8,679 nucleotides of DNA from an uncultured Erysipelotrichaceae bacterium (GTDB lineage: Bacteria > Bacillota_I > Bacilli_A > Erysipelotrichales > Erysipelotrichaceae). The number at the start of each line of letters is the position of its first letter. Position 1 is the stretch's first letter. Below the pieces are notes generated by a model. It was not told where the DNA came from. It searched no databases and was given only the letters and a program-made list of their open reading frames with translations. Both the position numbers and the translations under genes were made by a program. Positions 1-6,427 of this stretch are shown here, piece by piece. The stretch is taken from NCBI GenBank assembly GCA_946621045.1, contig CAMOOA010000043.1, forward strand, positions 1 through 8,679. Reading direction: 5' to 3'.

Positions 1-54
1 TATGATGATCATCATCAGGAATACCGCCGTATCGCATTTACACAGGAGGATTAA
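1..54 (+). CDS. C-terminal end of an unidentified protein (partial, cut by window edge)
   Basis: Reading from base 1, the plus strand is open for 17 codons and ends at TAA (52-54), giving a tail of YDDHHQEYRRIAFTQED. The stop codon lies in the loop of a terminator hairpin with a T7 tract, which is where a real gene would end, and this is the main support. The tail is acidic and histidine-rich but too short to assign a family. The gene converges on the aldo/keto reductase. It could also be chance open frame, because 51 bases without a stop is not significant on its own. Confidence 0.5.
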   Translation, partial: YDDHHQEYRRIAFTQED

Positions 55-68
55 GATCCTCTTTTTTT
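44..68 (+). terminator. Rho-independent terminator of the upstream plus-strand gene
   Basis: GAGGAT (46-51) pairs with ATCCTC (56-61) around a 4-base TAAG loop. Two weaker outer pairs (44-45 with 62-63) can extend the stem. A run of seven T follows at 62-68. The stop codon of the left-edge gene forms most of the loop, so termination is tightly coupled to the end of that gene. Confidence 0.75.
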
Positions 69-84
69 GTTTTCTGCCGCAGAT

Positions 85-108
85 AAAAGACATCCGCCAA
101 TGGATGCC
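85..108 (-). terminator. Probable Rho-independent terminator of the aldo/keto reductase gene
   Basis: On the minus strand GGCATCC (108-102) pairs with GGATGTC (95-89), with one G-T wobble, around a 6-base loop. TTTT (88-85) and then AT follow. It starts 25 bases after the reductase stop codon. The stem is modest, so this is less certain than the other terminators. Confidence 0.55.
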
Positions 109-132
109 CTGTTTCCTCCGTTGATGATACGC

Positions 133-972
133 TCAGATCTTTACCAGCGGAACCGCGTGGTCCGGCGCCGGGAATTCCCGGTCGAACACCGGCTTGAGCG
201 CCGCAAAGGTTTCCTCATTGATTTCCGCAAGGTTGTCATGCAGGTGGGAAAGCGAAGATGTGGTGAACAGTGCCGCAAAGCCCGCCTCCACATTCATGTT
301 CAGCATATACGCTTCGGGCGCTATGCCGTATCTGCGGCATGCGTCCATGATCGCTCTGTTCTTATGAATATCCGGATGCGGACTGTAATCCGATCCGAGG
401 GAGGAATAGGACATCGGCAGGATATCGTGTTCCTTCATAAACGGGACCAGATCATACTCCGCGCCGCGCTCATATAGCGTATAGAAGATCTGATCGCAGA
501 AGCAGTCCGTACCGCCTGCCGCAAACAGGTCCTTCAGATCATCGATCGTGAAATTGGACACACCCCAGTAACGGATCTTCCCCTGCCGCTGCGCTTCATG
601 CATGGCCTGTACCACAAAATTCAGATCCGTGTGTTCACGCCAGTGCAGCAGATAAAGATCGATATAATCCGTTCCAAGCCGTTCCAGGCTGCCGTCAAGG
701 TGGCGGTCAAACGACCCCGGTTCCGCGTTGTCGGGATGGATCTTATCTGTGATGAAGAGACGCCCGCGCGGAAATCCGGCAAGCGCTTCACCAAGTGCAC
801 TCTCGCTTCTTCCGTTTCCGTACATCTCCGCCGTATCAAACAGCGTCATGCCAAAGGTTTCATACGCTTCGCGTATACATGCGCGCAGACGATCGTTCCG
901 GCCGGACCAGAACCCGGTTGTCCCGAGTCCGACAGCAGAGATCTGACTATAGCCCTGTTTCATGTATCTCAT
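133..972 (-). CDS. Aldo/keto reductase
   Basis: Predicted cytoplasmic NAD(P)H-dependent oxidoreductase of the aldo/keto reductase superfamily, 279 residues, a normal or slightly short length. All four catalytic residues are visible with standard spacing: D46 (FDTAEMYG), Y51, K77 (FITDKI) and H110 (LYLLHW). GVSNF, a family hallmark, is at 137-141, and an N-terminal VGLGT strand opens the barrel. The physiological substrate cannot be read from sequence. The family reduces sugar aldehydes, ketones and other carbonyls, and the neighbouring GH43 gene makes a sugar substrate possible but unproven. The chosen ATG (972) begins MRYMKQG, the usual opening for this family; Met4 (963) is the alternative. 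Neither has a recognisable Shine-Dalgarno sequence. A terminator lies between this gene and the upstream GH43 gene, so it is probably transcribed on its own. Confidence 0.93.
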   Translation of the reverse strand: MRYMKQGYSQISAVGLGTTGFWSGRNDRLRACIREAYETFGMTLFDTAEMYGNGRSESALGEALAGFPRGRLFITDKIHPDNAEPGSFDRHLDGSLERLGTDYIDLYLLHWREHTDLNFVVQAMHEAQRQGKIRYWGVSNFTIDDLKDLFAAGGTDCFCDQIFYTLYERGAEYDLVPFMKEHDILPMSYSSLGSDYSPHPDIHKNRAIMDACRRYGIAPEAYMLNMNVEAGFAALFTTSSLSHLHDNLAEINEETFAALKPVFDREFPAPDHAVPLVKI

Positions 973-978
973 AGATTC

Positions 979-1007
979 ATCATACGTGATTCAGTTCCGA
1001 TACAAAA
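979..1007 (-). promoter_or_regulatory. Possible sigma-A-type promoter for the aldo/keto reductase gene
   Basis: On the minus strand TATGAT (984-979) is one mismatch from TATAAT and ends six bases before the reductase ATG. A poor -35 match, TTTTGT (1007-1002), sits 17 bases upstream and overlaps the T tract of the GH43 terminator. The position would start the transcript at or beside the A of the ATG, fitting the absence of a ribosome binding site. Only the -10 hexamer is convincing. Confidence 0.25.
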
Positions 1008-1033
1008 GACACAGAAACGCGTTCCTGTGTCTT
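1001..1033 (-). terminator. Rho-independent terminator of the GH43 gene
   Basis: A 28-base inverted repeat (1006-1033) has 14-base arms with a single A-C mismatch: AAGACACAG pairs with CTGTGTCTT and the inner AACG pairs with CGTT. On the minus strand the hairpin is followed by a T-rich stretch, TTTTGTA (1007-1001, its first two T also in the stem). It lies 24 bases after the GH43 stop and upstream of the reductase start, so it should separate the two transcripts. Confidence 0.7.
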
Positions 1034-1057
1034 CCTGTCCGATCACAGTTTCGTTCC

Positions 1058-2173
1058 TTAATCCAGTGTCAGTTCCAGCATATCCGCCCGGCCGGTCCCG
1101 GAATAGCGGATGTACAGCGGCTTCACCCCGGACACGCCGGATACCGGAATCACAAGATCGGTCCAGTTCCGGACGCCGCCAAATTCAGCTTCACCTGCCG
1201 GTTCACCGTCCGCATCGGCAAAGACGCAGAAGACTCCGGTTCCCTCGCCTTTTACCTTCAGCGTCACAGTATGCAGATCCTCAAAGGCAAAGTATTTATA
1301 TCCGATCAGTGTATGATCGCGGATATCGCGGATAAACTGTTCACCGTTTCCGCTTCCGACATACGGAATCTCCGTTTTCTGTTTCTGATTGCTGGAATGC
1401 GGCATCTGTCCGTTGGTAAGATTGCAGCAGATGACGGCCGGATAGGTGCCGTGTCCTTTGAGCGGTCCCTCGTTCAGTCCGCAGCCGGTGATCTCTGCCT
1501 GTTTGATTCTTCCGTTTTCATCGATCGTGATCTTCTCTGCACAGGCCTGACGGCCGTAGTCGGATTTATGTGTCAGCCGGTGATAGAACACAAACCACTG
1601 TCCGTTTATGCATTCGATACTGCCATGTGTTGTACCTGTGATGTTCAGGCGGTCTTCCGCTTTCCGGCCGTTGTATCCGATGTCGCCGTTGGACACGATC
1701 ACACCGCCGTATACAAATCCGTGATCCGGTTCATCGCTGACGGCATAGCACAGCTCATGATTGTTGCGGGAAGAATAGACAAAGTAATACTTACCGCTGA
1801 TTTTCCGGATCGAGCTGCCTTCAAAGAAGCCGTGTCCCTTTCCGTTTTCATCCGTTTCAAACGGTGTTCCGCTGCGGATCAGCGGAAGCACGCGCACCGG
1901 TTCGGAGGTCAGCGTCATCATATCCTCCCCGAGCGTCATATGATGCGGCCCCCAGGGAGATTCCCCTGCTTCATGCAGGGCACGGATCTTCTCGCAGGGC
2001 ATGCATAAAATACGTGCCTCTTCCTGTTCCAACGCTTCCTCACCAAGTTCATCCCGCTTTTCCGCCACCGGATACCAGGTACCCGAATAGAGGCGGATCA
2101 CACCGTCATCATTGATCAGCGCCGGATCGAAGTTGGCGTATTTCAGAAACGGAATGCCATCGGGATTCTTCAC
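1058..2173 (-). CDS. GH43 glycosidase, C-terminal fragment (general acid and CBM6-like domain)
   Basis: This is the downstream reading frame of the broken GH43 gene. Its apparent start is a GTG (2173) that overlaps the stop codon of the N-terminal fragment, but homology runs upstream of it in the same frame (GGYSSPVSVAVCDTPDGRYEYLG), so the GTG is probably an internal valine codon. Visible are the general acid candidate E118 in FFEGSS, a THGSIE motif that likely supplies the metal-binding histidine at the centre of the propeller, and FYHR just after it. From about residue 265 onward the pattern IGYKYFAF ... LYIRYSGTGRADMLELTL is typical of CBM6-like sandwiches attached to GH43 enzymes. No ribosome binding site is obvious before the GTG. 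Confidence 0.75.
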   Translation of the reverse strand: MKNPDGIPFLKYANFDPALINDDGVIRLYSGTWYPVAEKRDELGEEALEQEEARILCMPCEKIRALHEAGESPWGPHHMTLGEDMMTLTSEPVRVLPLIRSGTPFETDENGKGHGFFEGSSIRKISGKYYFVYSSRNNHELCYAVSDEPDHGFVYGGVIVSNGDIGYNGRKAEDRLNITGTTHGSIECINGQWFVFYHRLTHKSDYGRQACAEKITIDENGRIKQAEITGCGLNEGPLKGHGTYPAVICCNLTNGQMPHSSNQKQKTEIPYVGSGNGEQFIRDIRDHTLIGYKYFAFEDLHTVTLKVKGEGTGVFCVFADADGEPAGEAEFGGVRNWTDLVIPVSGVSGVKPLYIRYSGTGRADMLELTLD

Positions 2174-2568
2174 AACCCCGAGATATTCATACCGTCCGTC
2201 CGGTGTATCGCATACCGCGACGCTGACCGGACTGCTGTAGCCGCCCTTCCCCGGTTTCCTGCCAGGCAGTAATAGAGATAATAACGGCCGTCATTACCCT
2301 GCACGACATCCGGGGCATACATCGCATTTTTTCCATTCGAATCATAGAGCGGATCCTGCGTTGCCTCATAACTGGTGCCGGGACAGGTCCAGTTTCCAAG
2401 GTCATCAACCGGTGCGGACCATACTTCATACGGATCCATACAGAAGGTCTCTCCGGCTTCCCGGTCATGAGAGCCGAAGAGATAGATACGGTTTCCGAAT
2501 ACATGCGGCTCCCCGTCGGGAATATATACATTCTTCGGCAGAAACGGATTATATGCCTGCTTTTTCAT
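2170..2568 (-). CDS. GH43 glycosidase, N-terminal fragment (general base), ends in frameshifted tail
   Basis: Residues 1 to about 107 are genuine GH43 sequence. D18 in YIPDGEP is the expected general base at the start of blade 1, and D87 in MYAPDV is the pKa-modulating aspartate. After G107 the frame changes, and the last 25 residues up to the TGA at 2172-2170 are out-of-frame noise. The ATG at 2568 is well supported by an AAGGAG site seven bases upstream. The gene is divergent from the TIR-propeller gene, and the two share a 119-base spacer. Confidence 0.8.
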   Translation of the reverse strand: MKKQAYNPFLPKNVYIPDGEPHVFGNRIYLFGSHDREAGETFCMDPYEVWSAPVDDLGNWTCPGTSYEATQDPLYDSNGKNAMYAPDVVQGNDGRYYLYYCLAGNRGRAATAVRSASRYAIHRTDGMNISGL

Positions 2569-2575
2569 CAGTTTT

Positions 2576-2581
2576 CTCCTT
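2576..2581 (-). promoter_or_regulatory. Ribosome binding site of the GH43 gene
   Basis: AAGGAG on the minus strand lies seven bases upstream of the ATG at 2568, fixing that start. Its quality argues that the gene was recently expressed. Confidence 0.75.
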
Positions 2582-2674
2582 CAGCTTTGAAACTGTTTTA
2601 TTTCTCATTTCACAGTCTGCTCCGGTAATCTGCAGGGAAACAGGAGTCCACACATAACGCAGTCATGCGGCGTC

Positions 2675-2695
2675 AATTTCATGTATCATGAATTT
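2675..2695. repeat. Inverted repeat over the TIR-propeller start codon, possible operator
   Basis: TTCATG (2678-2683) and CATGAA (2687-2692) are perfect inverted arms around a TAT spacer. Beyond one mismatched pair the symmetry continues with AA/TT, giving 21 bases centred on 2685. It covers the ATG at 2688 and ends just before the alternative ATG at 2697. Its size fits a dimeric repressor site, but only one copy is seen and AT-rich palindromes of this size also arise by chance. Confidence 0.35.
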
Positions 2696-5600
2696 AATGT
2701 CAGAACACTATAATGCATTCATTTCCTACCGGCATAAACCGGCAGATATCAAAGCCGCAGAGGAAGTTCAGAAACAGCTGGAACGTTTTGTCATACCTTC
2801 CGAGATCAGAAAGAAATACGGCATTCAAAAAATCGAGCGGGTATTCCGCGACAAGAACGAACTGCCGACCACATCGAATCTGACGGCTGACATTGAGGCT
2901 GCACTGGACAACTCCGATTATCTGATCGTGATCTGCTCACCCGATACAAAAGAGTCCAGATGGGTACAGAGGGAAATCGATCTGTTTCTGGAGGAACATG
3001 AGCAGTCCCGGGTCCTGACCGTACTGGCAGCCGGAGAACCGGAAGATGTAATACCGGAGCGGCTGCTTACGGAAAAACGGATCATTACGGAAAACGGCAG
3101 TCCAAAGGAAGTCATGGTTCCGGTTGAACCGCTTTCCACCGATTACCGCATGCCGTTCCGGAAAGCAAACAAGACGGAGCTTCCCAGACTTGCCAGTGTG
3201 ATCATCGGCTGCACCTATGATGAACTGATGCGGAGACGGCAGCAGTACCGGATGCGCCGGGCCGCCCTCTTCGGCTCTTTGATCACTGCAGCGGCGCTCA
3301 TCGGTATCGCCTACCTGCTCTGGAGCCGGAACGAGATCCGAAAGAATTACCTGCAGGCAGAGGAAAATCTGCGCCAGTCACAGATCAGCCAGAGCAGATA
3401 TCTTTCCGCGCAGTCACAGAAGGCAATGGAAAATCATGACCGGGTGCTCGCCATGCAGCTGGCGCTGTCAGCGATGCCGGATGAAGATACAGAGAGGCCG
3501 GTAATTGCGGAAGCGCAGTTTGCACTGGCAGATGCGGCAGGTCTGTACAAAGCTCCCGGATCAATGGAATACACCTCAGTAAAGGCGTACAGTGCACCGG
3601 CAAAAATCGAACAGTTTCTTGTCTCGGATGACATGAAGTATATGGCAGCCAGAGACAGCACCCAAACGGTATACCTGTGGGATTTGCAAAGCGGGGAAAA
3701 ACTGTCTGAGAAGCAATACAGCGATGTCCGCTTATACAAATGTGACGATACGGGGTTTTTCTCAGTAAGCAGTGATCATACGGATCTCATCAGCTGGGAA
3801 GACGGGCACACGCTCCTGCATAAGCACTGCAGTGCCTCCGGCTACGGATTCAGATACGATCCCGCTTCGGGATTTGCGACAGCATACAGCGGCGGATACG
3901 TGTCATGGTTCAATACGGACGGAACCGTGTTTGAAACCGTTGATGCCAACGGTCTGTATCAGGAAGAAGGACTGACCTTCTCCCTGGCAAGGATTTTCCC
4001 GGATGAGAACACCGGCGTATTTGTTTTCAGCAACAGTGTTTTTGCGGATGAGCGGTTCTGCAGAGTCATCCTGTATGATCTTGAAAACCGGTCCGCATCC
4101 GTTCTGCCGAAGACGTTTCACAACATTGTGGATGTCTTCGTGACTGAAAATGATACCCTTCTGTTCTGTGATGACAATCAGACCATGGACACAAGAACCG
4201 GCTATCTCAGCAATACAATGATCACGTATTACGATATGTCCGTTACGCTTACCGCGGTGGATATCAGAACACGGAAAGAGAGATGGTCACTGCCGATTCA
4301 TTATTCCCAATCCGGTGTGCCCGAATTTGAATATTTAAGGGAATACGGCTATATCCTCTGTACACTGTCGAATATACAGGCTGCAGTCAATTCGGAAACA
4401 GGAGATCTTATTCACCGGGCGGAATGGCCCTGCAGAGTCGCAAACACTGTGCTGTATACGGAAGACACTGTGATGTCGTTTCTTGCGGATGGTAAAGTGG
4501 CACATATGCCTCTCGGCGGTGAAGATCCGGATGTGACCGTCAATACGCTTGGAGATCATCTTCAGCATGCTGAACGCATAAACCCTTATGATGCAGGGAA
4601 ACTGTCCGTCATGGCGCTATTCCAGGACAGCAGCCAGCTCATACAGTATGACCCCGATCTGTTTTCACCCGGATACCGCGAACTGATGCCGCTGAAGGAT
4701 TCTGAATACCTGCGGAGTCATGTGATGTCAGACCGATATCTTGCGCTGAATGAATTTGCGGATGACAAGTATGTCATTAAAGTGTTGGATCTTTCAAACG
4801 ATGAAATCGTGTACCGGGAATCATTTGAAAGCAGTCTGATCGATTACGGTTTTGTTTCCGACGAAAGACTGTATCTGTTTGACGGGGAGCACGGCAGACT
4901 GCGGGATATGAAAACCGGTGAGGAAACAGTTTTCTCTCTTCCGGAAGCAGAGTTCCGCAGCACCCCTGTCACCTCTGCTTTTGGAGATTACATCTTCTTT
5001 GCATACAATTCCTATGCATATGCAGATGAAACACTTTATGCGGGACGCCTGAATATGATTACCGGGGAAGCCGAAGAATTCGCGGCCGGTCAGCAGCCTC
5101 ACAGTTTTTCGGAACAGCTGTACGTGCTGGCAGACGGGGCATATCTGCTCTATGTCACTAATCTTGATTCCGGCCGGTACAGCGCACAGATCATCGATCT
5201 TCAGAAAAAAGCCGCTGTTTCCCTGCCGGAAGAATTCCGTGATAAATGGCTGACTCCTGCCGGTACGGATTCTTTCGTTGCAGTACGGGGAGATACGGCG
5301 ATCCGGCTTTATAGCCTGGCCGGGGAATGCATCGGAGAGCTGCCGCAGACAATGTCCGGAGTGCTGTCATTTTCAGTGTTTGACGATGATATCCTCATAC
5401 TCAACGGTGACGGCACGCTGGTCCGTTGTTCGATCAATGGTGATGTGAAAGAAACCTACGGCACCGCGATCAATAAAACCGTCTTTTCCGGCAGTGACAG
5501 CTACCGCTGGAATTTTGACGGAGATCTGCTGTATCTGAATGCCAACGGTGTGTTTCAGATCATCGATCTTTCGCAGACGCAGTTCAGCATGTATGTGCCG

Positions 5601-5783
5601 GATGCGCTCGGTTATGACCGGCGCAACAGCCGCATCCTGTTTACCTTTACGGGAGAAGTCGGAAGCACAAGTATCAGCGCGTTTCATCTGTACAGCGATG
5701 AAGAAATGGTACAGACCGCAGAAGAAATGGTCGGTGACAACGAAATAAGTGAAGATATAAAGGATCTTTACGGTCTCAATTAG
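2688..5783 (+). CDS. TIR domain - transmembrane helix - WD40-like beta-propeller protein
   Basis: A 1031-residue single-pass membrane protein. Residues 7 to about 150 form a TIR domain: NAFISYRH (strand A), VFRDKNELP (BB-loop region), LIVICSP (strand D) and WVQREI, whose E96 matches the catalytic glutamate of NAD-cleaving TIR proteins. A conserved linker (ELPRLASVIIGCTYDEL, about 164-180) leads to a basic stretch with six Arg, then a helix at about 192-212. A likely coiled coil follows (about 213-250). The rest is repeated beta-strand motifs of propeller type, such as VYLWDL (328), VILYDL (460), VIKVLDL (697), AQIIDL (833) and FQIIDL (955), enough for probably two propellers. By the positive-inside rule the TIR domain is cytoplasmic and the propeller outside. 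Translation starts at 2688 or, as MSEHYNAF, at 2697; neither has a clear ribosome binding site, and a TAA at 2655 prevents extension. TIR proteins act as NADases or scaffolds in immunity and stress signalling; the role here is unknown. It stands alone with its own terminator. Confidence 0.88.
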   Translation: MNLMSEHYNAFISYRHKPADIKAAEEVQKQLERFVIPSEIRKKYGIQKIERVFRDKNELPTTSNLTADIEAALDNSDYLIVICSPDTKESRWVQREIDLFLEEHEQSRVLTVLAAGEPEDVIPERLLTEKRIITENGSPKEVMVPVEPLSTDYRMPFRKANKTELPRLASVIIGCTYDELMRRRQQYRMRRAALFGSLITAAALIGIAYLLWSRNEIRKNYLQAEENLRQSQISQSRYLSAQSQKAMENHDRVLAMQLALSAMPDEDTERPVIAEAQFALADAAGLYKAPGSMEYTSVKAYSAPAKIEQFLVSDDMKYMAARDSTQTVYLWDLQSGEKLSEKQYSDVRLYKCDDTGFFSVSSDHTDLISWEDGHTLLHKHCSASGYGFRYDPASGFATAYSGGYVSWFNTDGTVFETVDANGLYQEEGLTFSLARIFPDENTGVFVFSNSVFADERFCRVILYDLENRSASVLPKTFHNIVDVFVTENDTLLFCDDNQTMDTRTGYLSNTMITYYDMSVTLTAVDIRTRKERWSLPIHYSQSGVPEFEYLREYGYILCTLSNIQAAVNSETGDLIHRAEWPCRVANTVLYTEDTVMSFLADGKVAHMPLGGEDPDVTVNTLGDHLQHAERINPYDAGKLSVMALFQDSSQLIQYDPDLFSPGYRELMPLKDSEYLRSHVMSDRYLALNEFADDKYVIKVLDLSNDEIVYRESFESSLIDYGFVSDERLYLFDGEHGRLRDMKTGEETVFSLPEAEFRSTPVTSAFGDYIFFAYNSYAYADETLYAGRLNMITGEAEEFAAGQQPHSFSEQLYVLADGAYLLYVTNLDSGRYSAQIIDLQKKAAVSLPEEFRDKWLTPAGTDSFVAVRGDTAIRLYSLAGECIGELPQTMSGVLSFSVFDDDILILNGDGTLVRCSINGDVKETYGTAINKTVFSGSDSYRWNFDGDLLYLNANGVFQIIDLSQTQFSMYVPDALGYDRRNSRILFTFTGEVGSTSISAFHLYSDEEMVQTAEEMVGDNEISEDIKDLYGLN

Positions 5784-5820
5784 GTTTCCGGAAAACCGCA
5801 GCCGCATGATCTTCGATAAT

Positions 5821-5842
5821 AAAACGGGCCGAAGCCCGTTTT
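5821..5842. terminator. Bidirectional Rho-independent terminator between the TIR gene and gpx
   Basis: AAAACGGGC (5821-5829) and GCCCGTTTT (5834-5842) form a perfect nine-pair stem around four bases. On the minus strand the loop is TTCG, the very stable tetraloop, and TTTTATTAT follows, so it ends the DUF3990-gpx transcript well. On the plus strand the same stem ends in TTTT and serves the TIR gene, whose stop is 37 bases upstream. It lies six bases beyond the gpx stop codon. Confidence 0.85.
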
Positions 5843-5848
5843 CATATA

Positions 5849-6397
5849 CTACCCTTCTGCGAGAAGTTCCCGGATGCAGGCTTCCACTTTTTCCATGTCT
5901 GCAGTCGGTTCAAACCTTGCGGCGACATTTCCTTCCCGGTCAATCACGAATTTCGTGAAGTTCCATTTGATGTCCGGCTTCTTATCCCAGTCGGGATCCG
6001 CTTCCCGGAACATCTTTTCCAGCAGCTCCTTATACGGATGTTCATCAAAGCCTTCGAATCCCTTCTGACTCTTGAGCCAGGTGTACAGCGGGAGTTCATT
6101 CTCTCCGTTGACATCCGCTTTTTTCATCTGCGGGAACGTGGTGTTGAAATGAACCGTGCAGAATTCATGGATCTCATCATCGGTGCCCGGTGCCTGCGCA
6201 CCGAACTGGTTGCACGGGATATCCAGGATCTCAAGCCCCTGCTCATGATAATCCTCATACAGCTTTTCAATCGGTGCATACTGCGGGGTAAAGCCGCATC
6301 CGGTGGCGGTATTCACCACAAGGATCACCTTTCCGCGGTAATCGCTGAGATTCAGTTCTTCTCCCTTTCCGGTCGTAACAGTGTAATCGCAGATCAT
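5849..6397 (-). CDS. gpx: Glutathione peroxidase family protein (Cys type, probably thioredoxin-dependent)
   Basis: Reduces hydrogen peroxide and organic hydroperoxides in the cytoplasm; 182 residues, a usual length for bacterial members. The peroxidatic residue is C34 in NTATGCGFTPQY, encoded by a normal Cys codon and not selenocysteine. The other active-site residues are present: Q64 in NQFG and W145-N146 in IKWNFTKF. C80 in EIHEFCTVHF sits where the resolving cysteine of yeast Gpx3-like enzymes is found, so electrons probably come from thioredoxin and not glutathione, as is usual for this subgroup. The insert before WNF, with DPDWDKKPDIK, resembles other Bacillota homologues as I recall them. 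GGAGGAG six bases before the ATG at 6397 supports the start. It lies 30 bases behind the DUF3990 gene with no terminator between, so the two are probably co-transcribed. Confidence 0.94.
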   Translation of the reverse strand: MICDYTVTTGKGEELNLSDYRGKVILVVNTATGCGFTPQYAPIEKLYEDYHEQGLEILDIPCNQFGAQAPGTDDEIHEFCTVHFNTTFPQMKKADVNGENELPLYTWLKSQKGFEGFDEHPYKELLEKMFREADPDWDKKPDIKWNFTKFVIDREGNVAARFEPTADMEKVEACIRELLAEG

Positions 6398-6403
6398 TAT
6401 TGT

Positions 6404-6410
6404 CTCCTCC
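6404..6410 (-). promoter_or_regulatory. Ribosome binding site of gpx
   Basis: GGAGGAG on the minus strand, six bases before the ATG at 6397, lies wholly within the 30-base gap after the DUF3990 stop codon. Independent initiation within a shared transcript is likely. Confidence 0.75.
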
Positions 6411-6427
6411 GTTTTTTCTGCGCATTC

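Larger units (their letters stand above)
1058..2568 (-). pseudogene. Family 43 glycoside hydrolase with C-terminal CBM6-like domain, frameshifted
   Basis: The two minus-strand frames at 2170-2568 and 1058-2173 read as one glycosidase when a single base is restored near 2244-2252. The repaired product is 503 residues: a five-bladed GH43 catalytic domain, then a CBM6-like beta-sandwich of about 100 residues. There is no signal peptide, so the intact enzyme would act in the cytoplasm on imported oligosaccharides. GH43 members are mostly beta-xylosidases and alpha-L-arabinofuranosidases; which one cannot be decided here. All three catalytic acidic residues are present, but they fall on different sides of the break, so neither fragment alone could be active. 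Apart from the one break both halves are free of decay, which points to a recent mutation, phase variation or a sequencing error. Confidence 0.8.

Noticed and set aside
598..1335. Plus-strand open frame of 245 codons across the reductase start and the GH43 end
   Set aside because: It runs antisense through two real genes and a terminator, and its product is low-complexity and arginine/proline/serine-rich, as expected of a shadow frame.
962..2008. Long plus-strand open frame of 348 codons antisense to GH43
   Set aside because: The opposite strand carries clear GH43 and CBM6-like homology; the antisense product has no recognisable domain and no ribosome binding site. It is a by-product of the codon use of the real gene.
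2244..2260. Programmed ribosomal frameshift in GH43
   Set aside because: The site reads CGGGGAAGGG on the coding strand, which is not a canonical slippery heptamer, and no supporting upstream ribosome-like site or downstream hairpin was recognised. GH43 enzymes are not known to use frameshifting.
2587..2610. TTGAAA on the plus strand as a -35 box for the TIR gene
   Set aside because: No -10-like hexamer at proper spacing, and it would leave a leader of about 75 bases with no ribosome binding site near the start codon.
2671..2676. TTGACG on the minus strand as a -35 box for GH43
   Set aside because: A good hexamer, but nothing like TATAAT occurs 16-18 bases downstream; the nearest candidate, TTATGT, is only 13 bases away.
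5373..5807. Minus-strand open frame of 144 codons opposite the end of the TIR gene
   Set aside because: It lies almost wholly within the propeller coding region, with no family resemblance.
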